From NCBI GenBank assembly GCA_930633525.1, contig CAKNFP010000001.1, positions 1,962,001-2,026,000 on the forward strand: 64,000 nucleotides of DNA, given 5' to 3'. Under the pieces are notes generated by a model. That model worked only from the letters and a program-made list of their open reading frames with translations, did not search any database and was not told the DNA's origin. Source of the stretch: Hyphomicrobiales bacterium. Lineage in GTDB: Bacteria; Pseudomonadota; Alphaproteobacteria; Rhizobiales; Beijerinckiaceae. This document shows positions 8,917-18,439 of this stretch, one piece after another (position 1 is the first letter of the stretch; each line of letters opens with the position of its first letter). The position numbers and the translations under genes are program-made.

Positions 8917-11121
8917 TTACCCGACGCTACGTTCAATTTTGCTGACAACGGGTTTCGCCCGGAGTTCGCTGATGATGACGTTGAGATGTTTCAAATCCCA
9001 CACCGACAGGTCGATGATGAGATCGGTGAAATCGGGTGTTCGGCGGCTCATCGCGATGTTCTCGATATTGCCGTCGTGTTCAGCGATCACTTGTGCGATC
9101 TGGGCGAGCGATCCGGGCTCATTGATGGAATTGAGCTTGATGCGAGCCGGGAAACGCTGCGCGTTGTGTTCGTCGATGTCCCAGCGCACATCGAGCCAGC
9201 GATCGGGCTCGTTCTCGACATCCGCGAGTGCGGGGGATTGAATCGGATAGATCGTTACACCCTCGCCGGGCGTAAGAATGCCAACAATGCGGTCGCCAGG
9301 CACGGCGCCACCCGCCGGCGCGAAGCGCACGGGAAGGTCGCTCGCGATGCCACGGATGGGAATGGCATAACCGTCGCCCGGGTTCTCGGGGGCGCCGGGA
9401 ACCTTGAACTTGAAGGACGTATCGCTTTTCAGTCCGAACCATCCGTGGCCGACGGCTCCGTCTACGGTCGGGCGACGCTCGTCCTTATATTCGGGATAGA
9501 CGGCTTTCACCACGTCGCCGGAAAACATCTCGCCGCGGCCGACCGAAGCCAGCACGTCCTCCACGGAGGTGCGGGCAAGGCGAGGGAGGGCCGCTTTTAG
9601 CTTGTCCTCGCCGAAGGCCTTGCCGGCGCGCTCGAAGGCGCGCTCGATGATCTGGCGGCCGAGGCCGGCATATTGGCGCCGTACGGCGGTGCGTGTGGCA
9701 CGACGTATCGCGGCGCGTGCCTTGCCGGTCGTGACCAGCGATTCCCAGGCGGCCGGGGGCACCTGTTCCTGAGCACGGATGATCTCGACCTCGTCGCCGT
9801 TCTGCAATTCCGAGAGCAACGGCGCGATGCGTCCATTGATCTTGCAGCCGACGGCCGTGTTTCCGACATCGGTGTGTACGGCATAGGCGAAATCGATCGG
9901 CGTCGCCCGTCGGGGCAGGGCGATCAGGCGGCCCTTCGGCGTGAAGCAGAAGACCTGGTCATGGAACAGTTCGAGCTTGGTATGCTCAAGGAACTCTTCG
10001 GGGTTGTCTCCTTCCGCGAGCAGGTCGACCGTGCGGCGCAGCCATTGGTAAGCCCGGCTTTCACCGGCGCCATGAGCCGCGCTGGAGCTGCCCTCCTTGT
10101 AGGCTGAATGGGCTGCGATGCCGTATTCGGCAATGGCATCCATCTCCTCGGTGCGCAGCTGCAATTCGACGCGCTGATGACCTGGGCCGATCACCGTGGT
10201 GTGAATGGACCGATAGTCGTTCTGCTTCGGGGTCGAGACATAGTCCTTGTAGCGACCGGGCACCATTGGCCAGGTGGTATGGACAACGCCGAGAGCGCGG
10301 TAGCAGTCATCGATCGTCTTGACGATGATGCGAAAGGCAAAGATGTCCGACAGTTGCTCGAAGGCGACGGATTTCCGTTCCATCTTCCGCCAGATCGAAT
10401 AGGGGCGCTTGCGGCGGCCTGTGACGACCGCCGGAATGGTGCGGTCGGCGAGCCGCGACGTGAGGTCATTCTCGATCGCCTCGATCAGTTGGCCGTTGTT
10501 CTGCGTGACCTCTTCGAGCCGCTTGTTGATCGTGTCGAAGGCTTCCGGCTTGAGTGTGCGGAAGGCGAGGTCCTCCAGCTCGTCGCGCATCCATTGGATA
10601 CCCATGCGGCCGGCAAGTGGCGCATAGATCTCCAATGTCTCCTCGGCGATGCGCACACGCTTGACCGGCTGCATGAAATGCAGCGTCCGCATGTTGTGCA
10701 GACGGTCGGCGAGCTTGACGAGCAGCACCCGCACGTCGGCGGCGATCGCGAGAAGGAGCTTGCGGAAATTCTCGCCCTGGGTCGCCTTCTTCGAGACGAA
10801 GTCGAGCTTCTTGATCTTGGTGAGCCCGTCGACGAGCGCGCCGATCTCCGGCCCGAAAAGACGATCGATCTCCTCGCGCGTGGCGTCCGTATCCTCGATG
10901 GTGTCATGGAGGACGGCGGCGACGATGGTGGCGTCGTCCAGCTTCAGATCGGTGAGAATCGCCGCGACTTCGAGCGGATGCGAGAAGAATAGATCGCCGG
11001 AGGCGCGCTTCTGCGAGCCATGGGCACGCATGGCATAGACATAGGCGCGATCGAGCAGGGCCTCGTCCGCATTGGGATCGTAACGCTTGACGCGCTCGAC
11101 CAATTCATATTGCCGCATCAT
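8917..11121 (-). CDS. rel: Bifunctional (p)ppGpp synthetase/hydrolase, Rel/SpoT family
   Basis: A 734-residue stringent-response enzyme. Domains in order: HD hydrolase with His48 (HPLEVAAIL) and His72-Asp73 (HDTIEDT); RelA/SpoT synthetase with GRRKRPYSIWRKM and YRSIHTTV; a TGS domain with FTPKGRLIALPRRATPIDFAY; and a C-terminal ACT domain (LAQIAQVIAEHDGNIENI). The intact HD pair indicates that it both makes and degrades (p)ppGpp. The start at 11121 (MMRQYELVERV) matches the family; 11160 would add 13 residues. A strong terminator separates it from the upstream rpoZ, so it probably has its own promoter in 11122-11230. It is the only Rel homologue in the window. Confidence 0.94.
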   Translation of the reverse strand: MMRQYELVERVKRYDPNADEALLDRAYVYAMRAHGSQKRASGDLFFSHPLEVAAILTDLKLDDATIVAAVLHDTIEDTDATREEIDRLFGPEIGALVDGLTKIKKLDFVSKKATQGENFRKLLLAIAADVRVLLVKLADRLHNMRTLHFMQPVKRVRIAEETLEIYAPLAGRMGIQWMRDELEDLAFRTLKPEAFDTINKRLEEVTQNNGQLIEAIENDLTSRLADRTIPAVVTGRRKRPYSIWRKMERKSVAFEQLSDIFAFRIIVKTIDDCYRALGVVHTTWPMVPGRYKDYVSTPKQNDYRSIHTTVIGPGHQRVELQLRTEEMDAIAEYGIAAHSAYKEGSSSAAHGAGESRAYQWLRRTVDLLAEGDNPEEFLEHTKLELFHDQVFCFTPKGRLIALPRRATPIDFAYAVHTDVGNTAVGCKINGRIAPLLSELQNGDEVEIIRAQEQVPPAAWESLVTTGKARAAIRRATRTAVRRQYAGLGRQIIERAFERAGKAFGEDKLKAALPRLARTSVEDVLASVGRGEMFSGDVVKAVYPEYKDERRPTVDGAVGHGWFGLKSDTSFKFKVPGAPENPGDGYAIPIRGIASDLPVRFAPAGGAVPGDRIVGILTPGEGVTIYPIQSPALADVENEPDRWLDVRWDIDEHNAQRFPARIKLNSINEPGSLAQIAQVIAEHDGNIENIAMSRRTPDFTDLIIDLSVWDLKHLNVIISELRAKPVVSKIERSVG

Positions 11122-11231
11122 CGACTGAACATTCCGGGCTGTCTGAATATGACGAGCCATTTCATTGAAATATCGGCTCTAATCGCGCCAAGGACAAGCG
11201 ACACAGGGGATACTTGCGGCCCCTGATGCAT

Positions 11232-11258
11232 AAAAAAAGCCCGGGCGACGCCGGGCTT
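11232..11258 (-). terminator. Rho-independent terminator of rpoZ
   Basis: An 8-bp stem (AAGCCCGG/CCGGGCTT) with a 6-base loop is followed on the minus strand by a run of T (A7 on the plus strand at 11232-11238). It starts about 30 bases after the rpoZ stop and ends before rel. Confidence 0.85.
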
Positions 11259-11291
11259 CTCACAACAAGGTTAACGAGAACGATGTCGAGA

Positions 11292-11681
11292 CTATTCGTC
11301 GTCGTCGCTGCCGGCCGGCGGCACAAGGCCTTCGAGACCCCGCAGCAGGTCTTCCTCGCTCATGCGATCGAAGGAGATATCCGGATCGTCGCTGCCGCCT
11401 GAAGCTGCGGATGGAGCCAGAAGAGGCACTTCATTGGCCTCTGGTTCATCCACTTCCACGTATTTCTGCATGGAATGGATCAGGTCTTCCTTCAGGTCTT
11501 CCGGCGTGAGCTTGGAATCGGCAATCTCGCGCAGCGCGACGACGGGATTTTTATCCCTGTCGCGATCGATGGTCAGCGGCGCGCCGGCGGAGATCAGCCG
11601 GGCGCGATGGCTGGCGAGGAGCACGAGCTCGAAACGGTTCTCGACCTTGTCGATGCAATCTTCGACGGTGACGCGAGCCAT
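11292..11681 (-). CDS. rpoZ: RNA polymerase omega subunit
   Basis: A 129-residue protein with the omega signature [20 protein letters not shown] and the conserved ALREIAD segment. It wraps the beta-prime subunit and helps polymerase assembly; in other bacteria it is part of a ppGpp binding site, which fits its position just upstream of rel. The C-terminal third is acidic and low in complexity, ending in SDDDE, as in other Hyphomicrobiales. The start has a near-perfect ribosome binding site (AAGGAGG on the minus strand). A clear terminator follows. Confidence 0.95.
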   Translation of the reverse strand: MARVTVEDCIDKVENRFELVLLASHRARLISAGAPLTIDRDRDKNPVVALREIADSKLTPEDLKEDLIHSMQKYVEVDEPEANEVPLLAPSAASGGSDDPDISFDRMSEEDLLRGLEGLVPPAGSDDDE

Positions 11682-11857
11682 GAGCGCCTCCTTCTATGGC
11701 ATGTCCAGCAAATCAGTTTGATCGCGCTGACTACACCGGTCAATGGCCGGATGCAAGGGTACTCGCAAGCGCTGGCGCTGTTTCCTGCCGGTCTGCCCCG
11801 GCGCGCTGCGCACCTTCTCGTGATGACATCCCGGAAATGACCCAGGATCGCCCGCCT

Positions 11858-12598
11858 TCAGACGAAGGAGGGACTGGCGACAAGTTCGTCGCGCCGGTGC
11901 CGGCCGCGCGACTGATAGAACATGGGAACCGGAGCCGCATGCGGCAGTCCGGCCTTCATGCGCAGGGCGAGTTCGCCGAGGATGATGCGGGTGATGTCCG
12001 GCAGGGCGAGCTTTTCCGCTTCCTCGAAGGAGACCCAGGTCGTCTCGACGAACTCCGCGTCAGGGCCGACGACGCCGGGAACTTCATGGGCGATCGCCGT
12101 GCCGTGCACCACGAAGAAGCGGGTATCGAAGCGGCGAGAGCGGCCGGGCGGGGTTATCGCGCGCGCTACGAAATAGAGCCCTTCGAGCTCCGGAATGACG
12201 CCATGTTCTGCAAAGCCATTCCAGGAGTCGGGCGCGTTCTCCGGCGCCCCATAGTCCCTGGTGCCGATGAGCAGGCCGGTTTCCTCGAATGTCTCGCGGA
12301 TGGCGGTGAGTGCGAGTGTGCGTGGGTGGTCGCTGGCGCGGCTGCGGCTGCGCTCCATGAGTCGCGCCTCGATCATCCGGTCGAGCGCGCCAACCGCGCT
12401 CATGCGGCGGTCGGCGGCCTCGCAGGCGCCGCCCGGGAACACGAACAGATCCGCCATGAACGCCTGCCGGCTGTGGCGGCGGCCCATGAGAAAACGCGGC
12501 TTGCGGCGGTTGCCGTCGAGGATGATGAGGGTCGCCGAATCACGCGGCCGCAGCACCGGCGCTCCAGGCAGTCCCTGCGCTCTGGAAGGTTCAGTCAC
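11858..12598 (-). CDS. NUDIX hydrolase
   Basis: A 246-residue protein. The NUDIX core residues are RETFEETG at 101-108, preceded by FPGGACE at 54-60; about 40 residues separate the GG and the REXXEEXG, more than in the classic 23-residue box, as in the longer NUDT19-like group. It should hydrolyse a nucleoside diphosphate linked to another moiety in a Mg-dependent manner; the substrate cannot be read from the sequence. The GTG start overlaps the stop of the DUF983 gene (GTGA). The rnr-DUF983-NUDIX order is frequent in Hyphomicrobiales, so these genes are probably one transcript. Confidence 0.86.
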   Translation of the reverse strand: MTEPSRAQGLPGAPVLRPRDSATLIILDGNRRKPRFLMGRRHSRQAFMADLFVFPGGACEAADRRMSAVGALDRMIEARLMERSRSRASDHPRTLALTAIRETFEETGLLIGTRDYGAPENAPDSWNGFAEHGVIPELEGLYFVARAITPPGRSRRFDTRFFVVHGTAIAHEVPGVVGPDAEFVETTWVSFEEAEKLALPDITRIILGELALRMKAGLPHAAPVPMFYQSRGRHRRDELVASPSFV

Positions 12599-13038
12599 AG
12601 CTTGTGCTCGCCTGCGCCATCAATTGTGTCGGACTGGTCGTGCTTGTTGAAGCCATGCATGCGCAGGGCCCATTGATGCGCGACGACGGCGCCCTTGACC
12701 GGCTGCATCATGGCGAGGCAGAGCGCGACGGTCAAAAGCGGCCAGGCCACCGCATGCATCCACAGTGGAAGTTCCGAGATCGCTTCGGCGGCCAGGATTC
12801 CACCGCCGATGATATGACCGACAATGGTGATGACGATATAGGGAGGCAGGTCATCCGAGCGTTGGGGGCTCAGATCCTCATCGCAATGGGGGCAAACAGG
12901 CGCCACCTTGAGGAAGCCGGAAAAAATCCGTCCCCCGCCGCAGGCCGGACAGCGGCAGCGCAGACCGTTGCTGATCGCCGGCCACCACGGGCGAGGCAGG
13001 CTGTCGTCGTCCAGCGTCAATCCTCCGTAGGATGCCAT
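12595..13038 (-). CDS. DUF983 family membrane protein
   Basis: A 147-residue protein with two zinc-ribbon-like cysteine pairs (Cys30-x2-Cys33 and Cys49-x2-Cys52) followed by two membrane segments at about residues 66-85 and 95-113. It belongs to the DUF983 family, whose function is not established. It overlaps the 3' end of rnr by 22 bases and the start of the NUDIX gene by four, so translation is tightly coupled to rnr. The link with an RNase and a nucleotide hydrolase is conserved synteny only. Confidence 0.82.
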   Translation of the reverse strand: MASYGGLTLDDDSLPRPWWPAISNGLRCRCPACGGGRIFSGFLKVAPVCPHCDEDLSPQRSDDLPPYIVITIVGHIIGGGILAAEAISELPLWMHAVAWPLLTVALCLAMMQPVKGAVVAHQWALRMHGFNKHDQSDTIDGAGEHKL

Positions 13039-15398
13039 GTCGATTTCACCTTTACCGCTTTAGCGGTCTTCGCCGTCGGACCGGATCGCCCGCGCGAAGA
13101 CATCGCCCCCGCCTTGCCGCCCTTTTCTTTGAACCCGCGGTGCTTGCCGCGCAACGCGGCCCCGCGTCGCCCCTCGGACAGCAGCTCGAAGCGCAACGCC
13201 CCCGCGACGGGCGCCGCCTCCAGGAGCCGGACCTGCACGCGGTCGCCGAGGCGGTGTGTCTCACCTGTGCGGCTGCCGACGAGCGCGTGCCGCCCTTCCT
13301 CGTAACGGAAATAGTCGGCCCCAAGCGTCGCGGCCGGGATAAACCCGTCGGCGCCGGTCTCGTCCAGCTTCACGAAGAGCCCCGCCTTGGTCACGCCTGA
13401 GATCTGGCCGCTGAACTCAGCGCCGATGCGGTCAGCCAGATGGTGGGCGATGAGCCTTTCCGTAGTTTCGCGCTCGGCCGCCATCGCCCGCCGTTCGGCG
13501 ACCGATATCATCGCGGAGACCTCGGCGAGCTGCTCGGCGGTGGTGCCGGCGGGCAGGCCGTCCGCCCCAAGATGTCCCGCCCGGATCAGCGCGCGGTGCA
13601 CTACGAGGTCGGCGTAACGGCGGATCGGCGAGGTGAAATGCGCGTAGCGGCGCAGGTTCAGTCCGAAATGGCCGTAGTTTTCAGCAGCGTATTCGGCTTG
13701 GGCCTGGGTGCGCAGGACCACCTCGTTCACGAAGGCGTTGTGCTCCGTTCCATTCACCGCAGCGAGAATGCGGTTGAACAGGGCGGGCTGCAGCGCGCCC
13801 GCTTTCGGCAGCTTGAGACCGATGGAGGCCAGGACCTCGCCAAGCGCCCGCATCTTCTCCAGCGACGGCTCGTCATGCACCCGGTAGATCAGCGGCGAAT
13901 GGGTCGCTTCTAGAGCCTCTGCCGCGCAAACATTGGCGAGGATCATGAATTCCTCGATCAGCCGGTGCGCATCAAGGCGGGGCGGCGTCACGATGCGGTC
14001 GATGGTGCCGTCCTCCTTGAGGACGAGCTTGCGCTCCGGCAATTCCAGCGCAAGCGGTCCGCGATGGTCACGCGCCTTGGCGAGCGTGGCATAGGCTGCC
14101 CATAGCGGTCTGAGCACGGGCTCCAGCAAAGCTGCGGCCGGATCATCGGGCGCAGCATGGCCGTCGATCGCCCCCTGGGCCTGCTGGTAGGCGAGCTTGG
14201 CGGCCGAACGCATCATGACGCGGTGGAAGGTATGGCGCTTCTTGCGGCCATCGGCATCGATGATGATGCGGAGCGCGAGCGCCGGACGATCCTCATGGGG
14301 CTTCAACGAACACAGGTCGTTCGAGATCCGCTCCGGCAGCATCGGCACGACACGGTCGGGGAAATAGACCGAGTTGCCGCGCTGCAAGGCATCCTTGTCG
14401 AGCGCCGATCCGGGTGTCACGTAGTGGGCGACATCGGCGATGGCGACGGTCAGCACGAAGCCCCCGCTGTTGCCCGGATCATCATCCGGCGCGGCGTGCA
14501 CGGCGTCGTCATGGTCCTTTGCGTCCACGGGGTCGATGGTCACGAGCGGCAGGTCGCGCCAATCCTCGCGGCCACGCAGGCTCACCGGTTGCGCGAGCTC
14601 GGCCTCCCTGAGGGCGCCGGGTGAAAAGCTGTCCGGAATGCCGTGGGTATGAATGGCGATGAGGCTGATTGCGCGTTCAGAGCGAATGGACCCCAGCCGC
14701 TCGCGCACCTTGGCGGAGGGCGCTCCGAAGCGCCCATGCCGAGCGACCGAAACGGCGACGAGATCGCCGTCTTCCGCCTCGGCGGTGTCCTCCGGCGCGA
14801 TCGGCAGTTCGCGGCCGAGACTACGCTTGTCGACGGCAATGAGCCGCCCGCCACCGCCCGCGATCGATTTGAAGATGCCGAGAACCTGGGACTTGGCCTT
14901 CTCGATGACTTTGATGACGCGACCGAGATAGGGAGGGCCTTCATCCTCGCCGCTCTCCTCGACCCGGATGACGGCGCGGTCCCCGACGCCTGGAGGCTTC
15001 TGGCCGGGGCGGGGACGTCGCGGCATCTGCAGGAGGATCTGCGGGGCCGCGCCATGCTCCTCCGTGTTCCATTCGACGGGTTCGGCCAGAAGCTCGCCGT
15101 CGCGATCGCGGCCGATGATGTCGGCGAGCACGACGGGCGGCAGCTTCTCGGCGCGCCCCAGGCGCTTGCCGCGCCGGCTGACATGGCCCTCGTCCTCGAG
15201 CTCGCGCAGCATGCGCTTGAGCCAGATCCGCTGGCCCCCGCCGATGCCGAAGGCCCGCGCGATTTCGCGCTTGCCGACCTTGCCCTTGGCCTCCGCGAGG
15301 AAGGCCATGACGGCTTCCCTGCTGGGAAGATTGCTGTCCGTGCTGCCCGGTGCCGCCTGCGGCTTGCGGATTTCAGTCGTCTTACGATGTTTCGGCAC
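13017..15398 (-). CDS. rnr: Ribonuclease R
   Basis: A 793-residue 3'-5' exoribonuclease that degrades structured RNA. Order: an N-terminal winged-helix segment (about 25-85, GKREIARAFGI), two cold-shock domains (about 85-260), the RNB catalytic domain with the metal-binding Asp cluster in TIDPVDAKDHDD (about 283-297), and an S1 domain (about 655-740, FSGQISGVTKAGLFVKL). The Lys/Arg-rich tail ends at 13017. Length and domain order are typical. It heads a probable rnr-DUF983-NUDIX operon. In many relatives topA lies just upstream; here the upstream neighbour on the same strand is the AidB-like gene, so the order is altered at that point. Confidence 0.95.
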   Translation of the reverse strand: MPKHRKTTEIRKPQAAPGSTDSNLPSREAVMAFLAEAKGKVGKREIARAFGIGGGQRIWLKRMLRELEDEGHVSRRGKRLGRAEKLPPVVLADIIGRDRDGELLAEPVEWNTEEHGAAPQILLQMPRRPRPGQKPPGVGDRAVIRVEESGEDEGPPYLGRVIKVIEKAKSQVLGIFKSIAGGGGRLIAVDKRSLGRELPIAPEDTAEAEDGDLVAVSVARHGRFGAPSAKVRERLGSIRSERAISLIAIHTHGIPDSFSPGALREAELAQPVSLRGREDWRDLPLVTIDPVDAKDHDDAVHAAPDDDPGNSGGFVLTVAIADVAHYVTPGSALDKDALQRGNSVYFPDRVVPMLPERISNDLCSLKPHEDRPALALRIIIDADGRKKRHTFHRVMMRSAAKLAYQQAQGAIDGHAAPDDPAAALLEPVLRPLWAAYATLAKARDHRGPLALELPERKLVLKEDGTIDRIVTPPRLDAHRLIEEFMILANVCAAEALEATHSPLIYRVHDEPSLEKMRALGEVLASIGLKLPKAGALQPALFNRILAAVNGTEHNAFVNEVVLRTQAQAEYAAENYGHFGLNLRRYAHFTSPIRRYADLVVHRALIRAGHLGADGLPAGTTAEQLAEVSAMISVAERRAMAAERETTERLIAHHLADRIGAEFSGQISGVTKAGLFVKLDETGADGFIPAATLGADYFRYEEGRHALVGSRTGETHRLGDRVQVRLLEAAPVAGALRFELLSEGRRGAALRGKHRGFKEKGGKAGAMSSRGRSGPTAKTAKAVKVKSTWHPTED

Positions 15399-15468
15399 AA
15401 TATTGTCCAGACTGAAATCGCGGATACCATACGTGCAGGGCCTTGCAGGACCTGCGGTTGAAACCAGA

Positions 15469-17202
15469 CTAGATCAGCGGCAGCGTCCGGCCGATCAAGC
15501 GGTCGGTGACGCTGTCGAGATCATTGGCACCCAAGGGCCAGGGCGCCTTGACGAGCCGGGTGCGGGCATAGGCTTCCGCGATGTCCGCGGGAGCCGATCC
15601 AACGAGAGCCGCAGTGGCTGCAAGGGCCGCCAGCCGCGTCACCGCAAAGCGCGCCCGCGCTTCCGCTTGCGGATCCTTGAGCGCCTCCTCGACATCCCGG
15701 GCGGCCTCGGCTGCGCCGGGCAGCCCCCGCGTTTCCTCGCCCAGGGTGACGAGCGTGGCGGCGACGACCTCGGCCTGCTTGCTGGCCGCGCGCATGAGAT
15801 CGAGCGCCATCACGTTGCCAGCGCCCTCCCATATGGCGTTGACGGGCGCCTCGCGATAGAGGCGCGGCATCGGACTGTCCTCGATATAGCCGTTACCGCC
15901 GAGACATTCCATGGCCTCGAACACGAAACCTGGCGTCGCCTTGCACAAGGCGAATTTCACGACCGGCGTGAGCACGCGTGCCCGTGCCGCTTCGTGCGGC
16001 GCTTTCTCGGCCCGGTCGAAGCTCGCCGCCAGCCGCAATGCGAGCGCAGTCGCCGCTTCCTGTTCAAGGGCGAGATCGGCGAGCACGGCCCGCATCGCAG
16101 GCTGGTCCACGAGCTTGCGCTGGAAGACCGAGCGATGCTGGGCGTGGTGGATGGCGAGCGCGGTTCCCATGCGCAGGAGCCCCGCCGATGCCACGGCGCA
16201 GTCGAGCCGCGTGAGCTGCACCATCTTGAGGATCGTGCTGATCCCCTTGTCCTCCTCGCCGATCCGCCAGGCGAACGCGTCCTTGAACTCGACTTCCGCC
16301 GAGGCATTCGAGCGATTGCCGAGCTTGTCCTTGAGACGCTGGAAATGGAGTGCATTCACATTGCCGTCAGGACGAAACCGCGGCACGAGGAAGGCCGTCG
16401 GCTCCTTGCCGACCTTGGCGAGCACCAGAAAGCCGTCGCTCATGGGAGCCGAGAAGAACCATTTATGGCCCGTCAATGCGTATTCGTCGCCGTCTGTCTG
16501 CACCGCGACGGTCGTATTGGCGCGAACGTCCGTGCCGCCCTGTTTCTCTGTCATCCCCATGCCGAGCGTGACGCCGCGCTTTTCCCAGAAGGGCAGAAAG
16601 CGCCCGTCGTAGGCGCGCGAGCGGATCAGCGGCAGCCAGTCGCGCAGGCGGTCTGGCGCGGCCTGGAGAGTAGCGACGGAGGCATGCGTCATGGTCATGG
16701 GGCAGACATGGCCGCTTTCGACCTGAGCCGTCACGAACAGGCGGGCTGCGCGCTCCACATGCGGCATGCGGGGAGGCATGTCCGCAAGGCCGTTGGAGGC
16801 GCCGGGCGCGTCCCAGGTCGAGGCCTGCAGGCCATTCTCGACGCTTGCCTCCATCAGCCAGTGGTAGGCCGGATGGAACTCGACCGTGTCGGAGCGGCGC
16901 CCAAAGGAATCATGGGTATGGAGGACGGGAGGATGGCTGTTGGCGAGGCGGGCCATGTCGAAACGCTCCGCCGCGCCCCAGGCCTCGCCGTAGGACAGGA
17001 AGCCGCCGCTGATGGCATCGGCCCCATTATGGGCCATGGCATCCAGCAGGGGCTGGTCCAGCGCCACCAGATTGACCCCGACGAGAGGAGGCACCTGGTT
17101 GAAGACCTCATTGATTCTCGTCTTGCTGGTCAAGGCAGGCCTCCCTCGCTGTGACATGAGATCGTGCAACATGGGATTCTCTGTCCCCTCCAGGCGGACC
17201 AT
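15469..17202 (-). CDS. AidB-like acyl-CoA dehydrogenase
   Basis: A 577-residue flavoprotein of the acyl-CoA dehydrogenase superfamily, AidB branch. The signs are the N-terminal VFNQVPPLVG, PPVLHTHDSFGRR and VEFHPAYHWLM, plus MTEKQGGTDVRAN near residue 220 in place of the usual FAD-site TEPxxGSD. AidB of Escherichia coli is induced by alkylation damage and binds DNA, with low dehydrogenase activity; whether this homologue does the same is unknown. A short VGANDLD near the C-terminus is conserved by impression only. It lies 71 bases upstream of rnr on the same strand, and the gap to the divergent fabD is 240 bases. A 728-codon frame on the plus strand is a shadow. Confidence 0.85.
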   Translation of the reverse strand: MVRLEGTENPMLHDLMSQRGRPALTSKTRINEVFNQVPPLVGVNLVALDQPLLDAMAHNGADAISGGFLSYGEAWGAAERFDMARLANSHPPVLHTHDSFGRRSDTVEFHPAYHWLMEASVENGLQASTWDAPGASNGLADMPPRMPHVERAARLFVTAQVESGHVCPMTMTHASVATLQAAPDRLRDWLPLIRSRAYDGRFLPFWEKRGVTLGMGMTEKQGGTDVRANTTVAVQTDGDEYALTGHKWFFSAPMSDGFLVLAKVGKEPTAFLVPRFRPDGNVNALHFQRLKDKLGNRSNASAEVEFKDAFAWRIGEEDKGISTILKMVQLTRLDCAVASAGLLRMGTALAIHHAQHRSVFQRKLVDQPAMRAVLADLALEQEAATALALRLAASFDRAEKAPHEAARARVLTPVVKFALCKATPGFVFEAMECLGGNGYIEDSPMPRLYREAPVNAIWEGAGNVMALDLMRAASKQAEVVAATLVTLGEETRGLPGAAEAARDVEEALKDPQAEARARFAVTRLAALAATAALVGSAPADIAEAYARTRLVKAPWPLGANDLDSVTDRLIGRTLPLI

Positions 17203-17285
17203 GGCGGCTGCAGGAAATCAAGTTTTGCAGTCGGCGGCTGGATTGTAGATCCTGAAACGCACGATGAAATATGTCAGCTTGGGCC

Positions 17286-17291
17286 TATAAT
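17286..17291 (+). promoter_or_regulatory. TATAAT hexamer, candidate -10 element upstream of fabD
   Basis: A perfect TATAAT lies 152 bases before the fabD start in the region shared with the divergent AidB-like gene. No convincing -35 lies 17 bases upstream, so this is a weak promoter call. Confidence 0.2.
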
Positions 17292-17442
17292 GCGGCCCGT
17301 GCCGGTTGAATGATCGTAAGGCTCGACAGGCCATTCGCATTCTCAGCGAAATCTGGTCCGTTGGGAAAGTGTCGCTTGACAGGCTGGTGAGGCGATGCGA
17401 GACGGCCCGCCTGTTATGGAAAAGAAAGCCCACGGAGCCAGG

Positions 17443-18390
17443 ATGTCGCTCGCACTTACCTTCCCAGGGCAGGGCAGCCAGGCCGTCGGCATGGGCAAAG
17501 CGCTCGCCGAAGCCTTTGAGCCCGCCCGTGCCGTGTTCGCGGAAGTCGATGACGCGCTGTCGCAGAATCTGTCGCAGCTCGCCTTCGAGGGACCGGCGGA
17601 AGAGCTCACGCTTACCGCCAATGCCCAGCCGGCTCTGATGGCGGTCAGCATGGCTGTGCTCAGGGTGCTCGAAGCCGAGGCGGGGTTCGATCTCGCCAGG
17701 GAAGCCGCCTTCGTGGCCGGCCATTCGCTCGGTGAATATGCGGCGCTGGCGGCTGCCGGCAGCCTCTCGATCGCTGACACGGCGCGCCTCCTGCGTATCC
17801 GAGGCGACGCCATGCAAAAGGCTGTTCCGGTCGGCGTCGGCGCCATGGCGGCGCTCCTCGGTCTCGACTATCCGGAAGCGGCGGCGATCGCCGCCGAGGC
17901 TGCCGAAGGCGACGTCTGCGCAGCGGCCAATGACAATGGCCCCGGCCAGGTCGTCGTCTCCGGCCATAAGGCGGCGGTCGAGCGCGCCGTGGCGCTCGCC
18001 CAGGCGCGCGGCGCCAAGCGTGCCATCATCCTGCCCGTATCCGCGCCCTTCCATTGCGCGTTGATGCAGCCCGCGGCCGACGCGATGCGCGAGGCGCTGG
18101 CGGCCGTGACCGTCTCGGCACCACGCGTGCCGCTTGTCGCCAATGTGACCGCTTCCGCGATCTCCGATCCCGAGAGCATCCGCGCGAGCCTTGTCGAGCA
18201 GGTGACCGGTACTGTCCGCTGGCGCGAGAGCGTCGCCTGGATGGCCTCCGCGGGCGTTGATTCATTTTATGAGCTTGGTGCCGGTAAGGTCCTGACAGGT
18301 CTTGCCAAACGGATCGCCGCGGGAGCAACGGCGATCGCCATAGGTTCGCCCGCCGATATCGCAGCGATCGCTACGGCGCGCGCCGGCTGA
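17443..18390 (+). CDS. fabD: Malonyl-CoA:ACP transacylase
   Basis: A 315-residue enzyme that moves malonyl from CoA to the acyl carrier protein, feeding chain elongation. It has the FPGQGSQ start motif, the nucleophile Ser95 in GHSLGE and His204 in APFHCALM. The start at 17443 is preceded by GGAG and gives the usual N-terminus MSLALTFPGQG; an in-frame start at 17395 adds 16 unrelated residues. fabG follows 49 bases later with its own good ribosome binding site, and acpP and fabF complete the conserved cluster. Confidence 0.95.
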   Translation: MSLALTFPGQGSQAVGMGKALAEAFEPARAVFAEVDDALSQNLSQLAFEGPAEELTLTANAQPALMAVSMAVLRVLEAEAGFDLAREAAFVAGHSLGEYAALAAAGSLSIADTARLLRIRGDAMQKAVPVGVGAMAALLGLDYPEAAAIAAEAAEGDVCAAANDNGPGQVVVSGHKAAVERAVALAQARGAKRAIILPVSAPFHCALMQPAADAMREALAAVTVSAPRVPLVANVTASAISDPESIRASLVEQVTGTVRWRESVAWMASAGVDSFYELGAGKVLTGLAKRIAAGATAIAIGSPADIAAIATARAG

Positions 18391-18439
18391 TAGGCTGGAA
18401 ACGCGCCCAGCAGAAATGCAAGCGGAAGGAACAAGTCTG

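Noticed and set aside
14968..17154. 728-codon plus-strand frame across rnr and the AidB-like gene
   Set aside because: It crosses from one real minus-strand gene to another and has no domain pattern.
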